Origin: Scilla litardierei | Taxonomy: Eukaryota > Streptophyta > Magnoliopsida > Asparagales > Asparagaceae | Reading direction: 5' to 3' | Assembly (NCBI GenBank): GCA_030789695.1 | Contig: CM061141.1 | Span: forward strand, 322,199,938-322,263,937 | Length of the DNA stretch: 64,000 nt | Shown: piece by piece, positions 13,701-23,771 of the stretch | Numbering within the stretch: the stretch's first letter is position 1 | Layout: each line of letters starts with the position of its first letter | Program-made: the position numbers and the translations under genes | Notes under the pieces: model-generated | What the model was told of the DNA's origin: nothing | The model's database searches: none | The model's input: the letters and a program-made list of their open reading frames with translations, nothing else

Positions 13701-16029
13701 AAATATGTTAGAAAACTTAGAGAATCAGACAATGATGCGAATAAAATTTAGAAAGATGTTATAAACGAAAAATTACTCAAAAAATTAAGGGTAGTGTATT
13801 TGCTAGCTAAGAATCCTATTGGAGATCTGAGATTCCTATGTGAATTTTCATATTTGTCGTAAGCTAATTTAACATTCCAAAAAATGTTTGATGCTGGTGA
13901 AAATCATACTCCCTTGTTTTGTAGGAATGTGATTCTCTTCCTGAGTGGTAGGTGTCTTCCAATATTCCTTTTTGGAAATCCAAAAAATAATCATTTTTCA
14001 AAATGTTCATACTCTTTCATTTTATCATTTTTTTTCTCTTTCTTCGTCAATGCCATCATCCCACAGTTGTCATAGCCATTAACACCATTGCAAGCTTCCG
14101 ATTGGATTGCTGTTAATACCACAATTGCAACTATCATCGACTTGCCACCATTGCCGTCATTATTTACTTGCCAATATTGCAATCATAACCATTGTCATTG
14201 TTGTCAATATATCATTATCACCATTGTCGGCTAGCCACCTTCACTCCTATGATCAACATCATGCAGTGGTTAGCATCTTTGCTACCATCATTATTGCCTC
14301 CATCATTAATGCCCAAATGCCATTCTTGCCACCATCACTATCCCAACCTCTTTACCATATTTCATACTTCACACTGTTACTTTACAATATTCAGGTCACT
14401 TGCATCAGCTAGCCCATCACTATACCAACCTCTTTACCATATTCATACTCCACACAGTTACTTTACCATATTCATACTTCACACAGTTACTTGGTACAGA
14501 ATATGTTAAGGAATGCCAAATTATTTTAAATACTTGTAACACAAAACATGATAACATTATATTGGATGCACAGCATGATAACATTATATTGGATGTGGCG
14601 CTTATACATATAGAGCATGGACAATGAACACAGATATAGCAAGACAAGGATGTGGGGTTACGGATAATTCTCATAAAGCAAGATACGGTGACACGACGAT
14701 ATAACAGTGTATGTGCATGCATGTGTTTATAGATAACACACATCAAAACTCATAATGAGTAGGATGTGCTCTATTAATAAAGAAATGGAGGATGTTATAA
14801 ATTTCCATAATAAAAAATTACAGTTTCTAATCAAGTAACAAATCAATCAAAAAAGATCTATAAATCTAATTGATATCTAATCATGTTCAAGTGATATTTA
14901 AACTTTGTTGACATAGTACATGCATGTTAAGAAGATTTTTTTAATACATTTTTTAAGCGACATGTGGTTCTAAAATGTCCAACATGTGATCTTTAGATTT
15001 TATTTAAATCAGACATGGTTCAAACACATAATTTTTTTTTTGTTTTTAAATTTGGGCATGCATTCGGAATGTCCAATACATGTCGGGCAAACATCGGTGT
15101 CTCTGACATGTATCCGACATTAACAAGACACCCCTTTTGAAGTGTACATGCTTCCAAAGCTTAGATTACATCAAACATTGTAATACTTATACAAAATTCC
15201 CAGAATTAAGGAATCAGATTCTCGATAATGGGAATATTGCATTCCATGTACAAATGTAACCATTGTGCAAAATTCTCTGTGCCACAAATGATTTGTAATT
15301 CTGGCTCTTAACAAGATGAAGAATTGTCTATGATAACTTTTGTTTACTTAACTATCAAAGAGTTGGATGGTATTTGGAACCAAAAATATATTTATAAAAA
15401 TAAAAAATAAAACATATAAAACAAATGCTCAAGATAGATACTTAATTTACGTTATGTTCTAACAATAATATAGCATTTTTAACATTCACGAAGAGATTTC
15501 ATGGGTTGATCTTCTTGTGCAAATTAGGTAATTAGCAGAACCAAAAGCAGTCAAGCAAAAATCTGGCTTCAAACAATTAACAAAATGACCAAAAATCACC
15601 CCCAAAACATCAGGGGAAAATAGCAAAAAATTCCAATTCGAAGAAGGATTGATTACGAACTTATCGCAAATCTCCTTGGGAGAACACTTCTCCTCCATGG
15701 CCTTCGTCTCGGTAGCAGTCCCGTACTCATCGGTCCCGCAAATGTAAATCACATTAAACCCCCGCAACCGGCAGTACCTCGCGAAAACATCGGCGCTCAA
15801 AACACCTAAACGTAAACAAACAGATCAAAACAATAATTACGCTACAGAAGCATGCGCAACCAAAAAAGGTTCAATTACAATTGCAAAACAGCAAGAAATG
15901 AAGGAAATTACATCCGATAATGTTGCCAAGGTGAGGGACGTTGTTGACGTAGGGCAAGGCGCTGGTGATGAGGATGTTCCTCTCGCCGGCGATCGGCAGC
16001 TTCTTCTTCTTCGTCGGAGCGTCCCCCAT
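7560..16029 (-). CDS. MetRS: Cytosolic methionyl-tRNA synthetase, 5' part of gene (six exons)
   Basis: Class I aminoacyl-tRNA synthetase that joins methionine to tRNA-Met for cytosolic translation. Coding exons on the minus strand: 15912-16029, 15661-15805, 8580-8733, 8250-8405, 7897-8127, 7560-7703. All junctions are GT-AG, and the lengths (118, 145, 154, 156, 231, 144) keep one frame for 316 codons. Seen: the HIGH-type motif as VPHLGN (about residues 31-36), the CP-domain cysteine pairs (CDTC, QCEKC, CKVC) and the core strand [11 protein letters not shown]. Plant enzymes are about 800 residues. The KMSKS motif, anticodon-binding domain and C-terminal tRNA-binding domain are absent here, although the last exon ends in a consensus donor (GTAAGA). 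I chose the ATG at 16029; an upstream in-frame GTG is not needed. Intron 2 is 6.8 kb, so a missing 3' half beyond the window is plausible. Truncation by transposons is the alternative. Confidence 0.93.
7897..8127 (-). CDS. MetRS: MetRS exon 5
   Basis: Seventy-seven codons, starting with the last zinc-domain Cys and ending in [11 protein letters not shown]. It contains the conserved SWSQNAI and ITRDLKWG segments. Confidence 0.95.
8250..8405 (-). CDS. MetRS: MetRS exon 4 (zinc-binding CP domain)
   Basis: Fifty-two codons with cysteine pairs CDTC, CPTLNC, QCEKC and the first half of CKVC. These are the zinc ligands of the connective-peptide domain in eukaryotic and archaeal-type MetRS. The exon is phase 0 at both ends. 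Confidence 0.95.
8580..8733 (-). CDS. MetRS: MetRS exon 3
   Basis: Codes for [20 protein letters not shown] through WLTEKTMEQ. It lies after a 6.8 kb intron and closes the split Lys codon. The donor is GTATAT. Confidence 0.94.
8734..15660. other. MetRS intron 2 (6.9 kb), no recognised gene
   Basis: AT-rich sequence with no host exon or recognisable transposon protein. It includes a degenerate ATT/CCA-rich tract at about 14041-14330, a tandem repeat at about 14330-14510 (CCAACCTCTTTACCATAT), a 26-base tandem pair at 14548-14598 (GATAACATTATATTGGATG) and a purine-rich stretch at 13550-13690. The size compared with the other introns suggests old insertions that I cannot delimit. Confidence 0.6.
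15661..15805 (-). CDS. MetRS: MetRS exon 2
   Basis: Codes for the Rossmann-fold segment with [13 protein letters not shown] and [10 protein letters not shown]. The acceptor is TTTAG. The donor is GTTCGT, less standard than the others. It ends two bases into a Lys codon. Confidence 0.95.
15912..16029 (-). CDS. MetRS: MetRS exon 1
   Basis: Codes for a short basic N-terminus (TKKKK), then [19 protein letters not shown], which carries the ATP-binding HIGH-type motif. It ends one base into the Cys codon after NIIG. The donor is GTAATT. Confidence 0.95.
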
Positions 16030-16260
16030 TCTTTTAAGCTCCCCGACGGCGATTACCACTGAGAGCGACAGAGACAGTAATCAATCCTTTCCTCCAAAAG
16101 ATAGCTTTTCCCCCCACGATTTAGTACTCCAATTGTTGAATCCAAAATCCCAGCACCTTCAAATTTCGTCAAGAATTACGATCAGATTTAAAACCGATGC
16201 AATAAGGTTAGAGTGACCAATGGAAAACCCTAGCGAACGGACAAGAGAACGTCCCATTTT
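16030..16260 (-). promoter_or_regulatory. MetRS 5' flank with telo-box-like motif
   Basis: About 200 bases upstream of the start codon lies AAAACCCTAG (16224-16233). AAACCCTA telo-box motifs are known in promoters and leaders of plant translation-machinery genes, which fits this gene. I see no convincing TATA box. The transcription start is not determined. Confidence 0.4.
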
Positions 16261-16834
16261 CAAGTGTTGGCATGCCGCATTAGGCCCATGGAGGCCTTTC
16301 AAGCCCACCAACATCCACCCAGGTTTGGGTTCAGCGGTTCAGCAGTTAGGCCCACGAAGTCTAATAACATGCCCGCGTGAAATTACTAAATTAACCTGGC
16401 TAACATTCTTGTCGTGTCTTGTGCATAAATTGCTGAAGAGACACCCGACATAATTACTAACATTATTTGTTGGTAATTTCATGAAGACATTTACGTATTA
16501 TAAAGTGTATACTCGTCAAGGATCACGATGCCGTTAAATAATGGATTTAACAAAATTTTAAAAACCGTAAAATGCAATTAACAGGTTTGGTTTTATTTGG
16601 GTTACCCGATGTATTTTGATTTATAATCTGATTAATTGATATACATTTAAAAAGATAATATTAATTATTTAGCAAATTTATATTATTGAAAACCGAGTAA
16701 TATTAAGTCAAACTGAAATTTATTGAAGTTGTACTATTAAGTATTAAGATTGTAATGAATTAGATTAAGATCTGACCATACTTGTTTTAATTTTAAAAAT
16801 TTATTTTGTTAGTTGTTATTGTATTGGGTTGGCA

Positions 16835-18440
16835 TGTACATGGTCGAATTATTCATTGTAATTGGCAATCCCAAATACAAGTCTATAGAATCGGCCCAAT
16901 AGCCCGAAGGCCCAAACGGGAGGCCAACTGATTCTCCCGTCAAGGCGAGAGCTCTGCTATCCGTTGGGCTTCTGCATTCAACGGGTCAACTCATATTGGC
17001 TGACATCAATGGCTAACCATTAAACTCGTCATTATTATCGACAGCTCAGACCAATACAATAAAGCATCTTCAATGCTCGGTCGTTACCTCAACGACGACA
17101 CTCCAATGAACCATTGCCTTTATATAGACGGAAGAACAAAAAGAGAAGGGTGCGCTTCCAGACTCTTTGACATCCACCCAAGTCAGGTACTCGTATGCTT
17201 AATATCTACTCCAACCTATATATTTCCTCCATATCTCGGCATGAGAACTAGCGAACTACCTCCCAGTAGGTCGAAAATAGTTCCACCGAGCCCTCATTAC
17301 TCATCTCCTGACTTAAGCATCAGAGAGAATTTGGTCGGACCACAGATCTGGCCGTCTGACGAGCCTCTATTATTGCATGCTAGCATGAGATAGCTCAACT
17401 CCTACTTCTACATCGCGAATCAGAGTCAACCAAGATCGCGGACATCTGGCCAGCGCCTAATCAGCCGTCCACGTCACCCATCTTCGTCTTACACCAGCTA
17501 CTGCAACACCCCAGTCATCCAACTTCGCATGTGCTGAGAAAACACCCTGAAACATCTGGCGTCGTCTGTGGGAATTGAGTTCGCATTCACGTCGTCAACC
17601 ACGCTAACAATGACTCAAACCATCAACCAAAAGACTGAGAGTCCAACGATCCTAGGAGTGGTCGACGAAACGCTGCTATCTAAAGATCACAGCTCCTACA
17701 AGATCATCGATATCATCTTTTGCGGACCAGCTTCCGGTGGAATGTCGTTTTCAGCCCAAAAGTAATATGCCCGAATAGAGATGACCATGCATGTGGGCCA
17801 GAAGAGGCCGAGAGATGCTCTCTACCTATTTGATTCTCCGATGAAGACCTAGATGGCATCAAGCTACTGCACGACGATGGAATTGTTATTAGTACCATCA
17901 TCGACTCAGCCGAGGTATGACGATTGCTCATTGATACTGGCAGTTCTTGTGATATACTGTTCAAGTCAATGCTGGAGAAGATGGGGCTTAGCTCGTCTGA
18001 TCTAGAGGCGTGCTATGGTCGTATAACCGGCTTCACAGGACATGTTAACTCGATCGCATGTATGTTCAGCTTGCCAGTTATTAACGGAGAGCACCCGCAA
18101 TTGGTCACCCGCATGGCAAGTTCATAGTGGTAAAGATCAGCTAGCCCTACAACAGGATCATATGGTGACCACTTCTCAATTAGGTCAATGCTCTGGTCTC
18201 TCCCTTCCAAAAAAATGATCAAATTTCAGACCCCCAAGGAGTTGGAAGAGTTAAAGTAAACCCAGCACAGTCGAGATCATCTTACCTCTTGTCTACCAAT
18301 GCAAAGGAAGCGAACAATCTTATCTAGTGGATTTTCTTTATAGCAGGGAGGACTTCGTCGACCAGAGACCAACTCTTGGTGAAGAGCCTGAGCTGATCCT
18401 AGTCTTGGATGAAGAAGGAAAGACGGTCGCTGTCGGGTCG
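16835..18440 (+). mobile_element. Tat-like Ty3/gypsy relic 1: LTR, primer site, protease
   Basis: An LTR (about 16835-17556) carries the family block ACTTAAGCATCAGAGAGAA. Right after it comes TGGCGTCGTCTGTGGGAA (17557-17574), the primer-site type of Tat/Athila-like gypsy elements. The interior then jumps to a damaged protease region and stops at 18440, where a Sirevirus-like LTR begins. Gag, reverse transcriptase, RNase H and integrase are missing. The left LTR edge is approximate. Confidence 0.7.
17670..18440 (+). pseudogene. Gypsy retropepsin and protease-RT linker, decayed
   Basis: The active-site block LIDTGSSCDILF (about 17925-17960) is the retroviral-type aspartic protease signature with Asp-Thr-Gly. 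Upstream is the typical lead-in (GGPASGG-like). Downstream, in shifting frames, are MIKFQTP and LVLDEEGKTVAVGS, which match the linker before reverse transcriptase in Tat-type elements. Several frame changes and stops make it non-functional. Confidence 0.7.
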
Positions 18441-19218
18441 TGATATCAAAAGATTTAACAAACGGATTTAAGAAATCTTTAAAACATAGGCCAACGAAAA
18501 CTTAGTGTGCTTTTTGAAAGAGCTTTGAAATGATTTGAAAACTTAATTTTTGCTCATGAAACTCTTCTTAGAATTGTTGCCAAAAGCCTCAGCAAACTCT
18601 TCATATATGTGAGTGAAAATCCGTTGAAAACAGTTTCCAAAAACACCCATCCAATGGATGGAAAATTAAACAGCTTTTCGTAAATCATGCAAGGTGTTTT
18701 CTGTCTGTCGGGCTATTGGTAGTCAACTAATATACAAATGTTAGTCGACTCCCCAAACAACTGTAATCGACTCCCAGAACAACTGTAGTCGACTATTTCA
18801 TCGGATAGTGAGTTTCCAGTGAAAGAGCGGTCGACTCATATTCAATGAGTAGTCGACTATCTAACAGATACATAGGATACGACACGAAAAATGTTTTCAA
18901 AACATTTTAAGAACATTTTGAAATCATTTTTAGCGTGTTTCTATATGTGTGTGAGCTTCTAGCAAGGCCTTACAAAGATAAGACAAGGATAAATAAAATT
19001 ACATCAAAATGAAACTATTACAATGAAGTTCATTGATGTATTTTCCATGTATTTTACATGCTTCAAGCTCCCTGCCATGCCTCTTATGGCTTCTTGGCCT
19101 TATTTAGCTCACCAATCTTTTGAGTGCTTCTTTGATTTGCTTTGAATTCATGCACTCATGTGTTAGATGACATGTTTGCTCATCATCAAAACTATACAGG
19201 GTGACTCGATATCCTACA
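18441..19218 (-). mobile_element. Partial or solo Sirevirus-like LTR, minus strand
   Basis: Read on the minus strand it starts TGTAGGATATC, soon has TTTTGATGATGAGCAAAC and ends in CA at 18441. The TTTGATGATAACAAAC-type block near the start is shared with the two other Sirevirus-like LTRs in this window (27720 and 36305). No matching 5-base target duplication is seen, so an end may be lost. It contains the AGTCGACT array. Confidence 0.55.
18721..18858. repeat. AGTCGACT palindrome array
   Basis: Six copies in 138 bases. Exact AGTCGACT occurs at 18743, 18787 and 18851. One-base variants are at 18721 (AGTCAACT), 18765 (AATCGACT) and 18829 (GGTCGACT). Spacers are unrelated to one another. Confidence 0.85.
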
Positions 19219-19790
19219 AACCAACAAACCCTAGACGAACTTTCCTCTTTAACGGTTCCAAATACTAACCGTTTTCATGACTCATACCCACAAGCCCCCT
19301 AAGGGCCCAAGCCTACAGAACATGGGCCCAGTAGCTCTTGCCCTATAAGGGCCCATAGGACTTGAAAAAAGGACATGGGATCAGACGTAAAAAGAGTTCT
19401 TAAGGATATTCCATTTGTAACAAAAAAAAGGCAAGGAAAATTCTGCACCCTACTCACAAATTAACCAAAAACATGTTAGTTTTTTTTTGTCAATTTTTTC
19501 CTAACTGTCAACCTTTTTAGGTTCCTGTTCCTCTCGTTCTAACCCTAGAAGACAAAAGGGGATGAATCATGAAACCCTAGATCTGCAAAAGTCCACACAA
19601 CAAGCAATCAGCACCACCAACTTCAGCCTTCTACATATCCTCCTCCATGCATCCCAGGCCACCCAAATGTTCATGCACCTCTTGCCTTTTTTCTCTCAGG
19701 GCCTTCCCTTTCACAGAGCTAGCTATAGGCTATAGCTCACAAGAAAGCTGTGTGCCAAATTTCAGCCTTCAAAATTTATCTCAAAACCAG
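19219..19790. other. Intergenic stretch without recognised genes
   Basis: No coding or element signature that I can support. It is bounded by the partial LTR on the left and the MITE on the right. Confidence 0.5.
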
Positions 19791-20025
19791 GGGGGTCGGG
19801 TTGGCTCCTACGCGCGTAGGACAATCCGATCGTCCAACGTGACGTGGTCTGTCCGATCAACCCTTTTCTCGTTCTTTGTGGGCCACAACGGCCACCTCCT
19901 TTTCTCCTTCTACCTCTTTCACTGCATGGTGGGGTCCGCAAAGAACGAAAAAAGGGTTGATCGGACGGACCACATCGCGTTGGACGATCAGATCATCCTA
20001 CGCGTGTAGGAGCCAACCCGGTCAC
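19791..20025. mobile_element. Foldback MITE, probably Mutator-type
   Basis: Two arms of about 80 bases are near-perfect inverted copies, for example GGGTTGGCTCCTACGCG on the left and CGCGTGTAGGAGCCAACCC on the right. They are separated by about 70 bases. Flanks CAAAACCAG (19782-19790) and CAAAAACAG (20026-20034) match at 8 of 9 positions. A 9-base duplication is typical of Mutator-like elements. There is no coding capacity. A transcript across it would fold into a long hairpin. Confidence 0.75.
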
Positions 20026-20741
20026 CAAAAACAGTGGGTAACCTAGGCTGTATACGTGCGTCATGGGTGAGCTAGCCCTGGATGTAACACCGTAAGTTGC
20101 AGGCTCCTCACGAGGAAGGAGAGGCTCGGTTTGGAGCCAAGTCTCTGCGTGAGGGAGACAGGCGTTGATCCTAGGTTTGTGCTTGCCACAAAATTCTAAG
20201 TGGTTGACAATTTGGCGTGTCTAATACAATTTCAGACCACCGAATCTTTATCTTTGATTTATACGCTGTGAGAAATGGATGTGCCCTCTCTCAAGTCTAA
20301 GGATCATCTTAAATAATGACGATTTAATTAACATCTCACCAGTAATTACGAGATAACCCGTGGAGACCGCTTTTTAAAGGCAGAGAACATTGGAGTGGCG
20401 ATATCGTAAATTCTTGCCGTCCGTGAGGGCGGTGTATCCTGTCCCCTGAAAAGAAACTGCAACACTTGTGTAATTTGTTTCTCTATTAAGAAAAGGATTA
20501 TGTGGTTGGTTAGTTAGCTAATTAATTAATGTAACAATAATGATGATGGGTCTATACGGGCGGCCGGTCGTTAATTTGGACCGTCCATGGTATTATCGTG
20601 CGTAGTTTGACCTTTTCTGGCAATTTCCATGCGCATGCATTTGGCTGACCGCGCTTGGTTTGACATTGCAAAAGCCTATCCCTAATTTATAATGATATAA
20701 AAAGGGCTGTGTATAATGCGTATTTTGGTAGCCTCGCCTTT
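20026..20741. other. Intergenic stretch, nothing recognised
   Basis: Mixed-composition DNA with no gene, RNA or element signature that I can support. Confidence 0.5.
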
Positions 20742-20980
20742 ATGTTGGATTTGTCAACCTCCTTTTTTGTGATGATATAACACCACTTTTAATTTATACC
20801 CCATAAGTTGTAAAGAGAACCTAGCTTTACAATTTCGACTGTAAATCAATAGAAAGGGCATGTTTTTTGTATGATAGTTAGGATTAGGTCAAATTGCATG
20901 CGAAGGGGGTGATCCCTCAGATATTTTCGGTTGAAAAAGTCCACAGACTAACAAACTGCATCACATTTCTTTGTACGATA
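20742..20980. repeat. Dispersed duplication, copy 1
   Basis: From GTTGGATTTGTCAACCTCC to TCACATTTCTTTGTA this is colinear with 23772-25050. The second copy carries an extra block of about 0.9 kb at 23961 and an extra 65 bases near 24935. Confidence 0.8.
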
Positions 20981-21114
20981 TTTATTTAAAAGATCTAAAA
21001 AATTTAGCTCATAATGTATATAATTAGGGTCTTGGGACGGCCATGGATGACGGGGACTCCTAAATTTTTTATGGGGCTTTTTGGGACATAAATTTAATTC
21101 TCTCTTTTACCATT

Positions 21115-21339
21115 ATATGCCTGAAGCATATATGTGATGAAAATTTTAAATGCCTGAAGCATATATGTGATGAAAATTTTAAATGCCTAAAGCATATATA
21201 ATGAAAATTTTAATGCCTGAAGCATTTTTGTGATGAAAATTTTAAATGCCTGAAGCATATCTGTGATAAAAATTTTACTGTCTGCAGCATATATGTAATG
21301 AAAATTTTAATGCTTGAAGCATATATGCGATGCAAATTT
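21115..21339. repeat. 32-base minisatellite
   Basis: Seven tandem units of the form ATGCCTGAAGCATATATG followed by TGATGAAAATTTTA. The first two are almost identical and the later ones are diverged. Confidence 0.9.
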
Positions 21340-21819
21340 CCTTACGTCTATGTGATTATGCCTGTGATTATGATAATAATATTATTTCCATGCATATGTG
21401 TTCATAGAGATAATTATAATTATGTTTATGTCATACATATATTTTCAAAATGGCAAAATTGAACCTGGAGTTCAAATAATACGCCAATACCCCTTATTCC
21501 CAAAAATAATAAAACGTCGAAATCATGCAAACATCATTTATGCAATCTTAAAGTTGAGCAACACTCGGTAAATAGATTTTGAAAATCTATGGTCTATATG
21601 GAACCAATATAGACACCAAAAAAGGTTGCCATAACATCGCTAACTCTTTAAGAGTTATCTCACTACGTACAAGGCAATATTCTTATATGTGACATTACAC
21701 ATAATAATTATAAGTTCACACCCGAAGTCGTGACTTAAGTGAGAAATATATTCGCACCCACGTAATTGCTCAACTGACCTATGATGCTCAACTGAACTAG
21801 TCGTAACTCTAACCCGTGT

Positions 21820-22115
21820 CCGCGGGCACGGTTCATTTAAGATTTTCACCGCGAAATCTTTGTTTCCCAAAAAATTATTAAAATTTAAAAGAACAACAAA
21901 GTAGTGTAAAAATATGTAGTGGCACGGGCTCCTTCGGTACGGAACAATAAATTCGACACTGGCGCTTTTGGCGCGGAACAACAAATTCGGCGCAAGCGCC
22001 TTCGACACAGAACAACAAATTCGCGCAAAACAACAAATTCGGCGCAGAACAACAAATCAGCTTAAAAATTTAGCAGGCGCCTTCGGCGCGAAACAACAAA
22101 TCAGCTTAAAAAATT
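21820..22115. repeat. GC-palindrome / AACAACAAATT array, locus 1
   Basis: At least six units pair a GGCGC or GCGCC-rich segment (such as GCGCCTTCGGCGCG) with AACAACAAATT. The same flank and array occur in inverse orientation at 40085-40480, including the block TTCATTTAAGATTTT near CGAAATCTTT. The element class is unknown. Confidence 0.75.
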
Positions 22116-22134
22116 AATGGGCATTTTCAGCTCG

Positions 22135-22270
22135 AAACAGGTTCACTGGCTGCTTTCAAAGCGGAATCAAATTTCAAAGCTCACGTTCATGGTTTCAAAG
22201 CTCCCTTCATTTCAAAGCTGGACCAAATTTCAAAGCTCACATCCATGGTTTTAAATCTCCCTTTTGAATT
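22135..22270. repeat. TTTCAAAGCT short tandem repeat
   Basis: TTTCAAAGCT or TTTCAAAGCGG recurs at least five times, with CATGGTTTCAAAGCTCCCTT in two diverged copies. Confidence 0.7.
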
Positions 22271-22867
22271 AAATTTTAGCCCTTGGATGCAAATGTGGAT
22301 GCATCCTGATCGTTGTTGATGACTGGGGGCTTGTCCCAGTCAGCCATAGGATTCAAAAATAGTTGTGTTTTATATAATAGATATATGACTGAGTAAGCCA
22401 CCATCCTCAGTGGATAAGCTAACATACTTATACTGCACTGTATAGTCAGCAAGAACGTTAGCGGGCCAAACCAATAATGTGGGCCTTTGTTTTGACTGAC
22501 CCGATACTCAGATTGGAATATAAGAGATATACTATATAATTTCAAATGGAAGAGAGAGAATGAGAAGAATAGATCGGTCATATCACATCCCAATTTGAAA
22601 TGATATATATAAGATTGTGAATACGTATTTTTGTAACTTCACATGTGACAGATCAGTACCTATGATTCAATCACATAAAACATGAAAATACAAATTGAAA
22701 GCACACAGAGCAAGTAACGCAGTTCGGTGCTCACACTTACATCTGTATGACCTTGTCCACGAAAAAACACTTCACTATTTCAAAACGATTACAATCACTA
22801 ATTTTGCAGTTCCATTAGGAGAACACCTCCCCCTTAATACAAACCACAATATGTGCTTCCAATCAAC

Positions 22868-23080
22868 ACGATGGAGTAATTCCAGCAAGATCCCCTTGTA
22901 AAAACTGACTGAATCAAACTCCCTTTGATCCCTACCTTTGTAGTCGTCGGCCTCCTTCTCAGGATAATATAGTGGAGTAATCCTAGCAAGATTCCATGGT
23001 AAAAACTGACTGAATCAAACTCCATTTGATCCCTACCTGTGTAGCCGTTAGCCTCCTTCCCATGATGGTGAAAACCGATC
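22868..23080. repeat. About 105-base tandem duplication
   Basis: Two adjacent copies share AAAACTGACTGAATCAAACTC and TTTGATCCCTACCT, with about 10% divergence. Confidence 0.75.
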
Positions 23081-23314
23081 TGTAAAGATACCCTAGCCGA
23101 TATGCTTGAGAGCATTTTATATCACTCCAAGAAAATCAAAGATCTATTTCGGGTAAATAAACCTAAATAATCTCAAGCAGTTATTTCCGTCCAACAAACT
23201 AGGAAACAAACAGATTCTGGACCAGATTTTGGGCGATAATAGGAAATAACCAGATTCTGGGCGAGATTCTGGGCGACAATATATAGATCTGGAAAATCAA
23301 AAATAAAGATCATG

Positions 23315-23771
23315 CAGTCAGATCCCGCATGTCATGAACAATGTCATATAACATGACTCGCAACATGTCCTCACAAACTGTGCAAAAATAGTTCAGACTC
23401 CACAACCAGAACAACCCAGACACAATCCCACTTTTGCCAACATATAACATCAGAAAAACAACCCAACAACATGTATAATAGGCCTTTTTTGAATGGAACA
23501 AGCCTTTAATTATCATTTGTGGGTTGAGCTATTGTGACGTCTGCAGATGGATTCCACATGTCATGAACAATGTCATAGAACATGACTCATAATATGTTTC
23601 TCACAACTGTGCAAAAATAGTTCAGACTCCACAACCAGAACAACCCAGACATAGTGCCACTAATGCCAACATATAACGAATGAAAAACAACCCAATAACA
23701 TGTATAATGGGCTTTTTTGAATGGAACAAGCCTTTAATGATCATTTGTGAGTTGAGCTATTGTGACGTCTC
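23315..23771. repeat. About 230-base tandem duplication
   Basis: Two adjacent copies share ATGTCATGAACAATGTCATA, AATAGTTCAGACTCCACAAC and GAATGGAACAAGCCTTTAAT. Both end at ATTGTGACGTCT. Divergence is about 8-10%. Confidence 0.85.

Noticed and set aside
13884..14746. Several His/Tyr/Ser-rich reading frames on both strands in MetRS intron 2
   Set aside because: Low-complexity CAT/ATT-type repeats inside an intron. Frames overlap on both strands.
16030..16059. Upstream GTG start for MetRS, ten codons earlier
   Set aside because: Plant nuclear genes use ATG. The in-frame ATG at 16029 gives a normal cytosolic N-terminus.
21115..21339. CRISPR-like array
   Set aside because: Units are directly adjacent without unique spacers, and the DNA is plant nuclear. 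It is a minisatellite.
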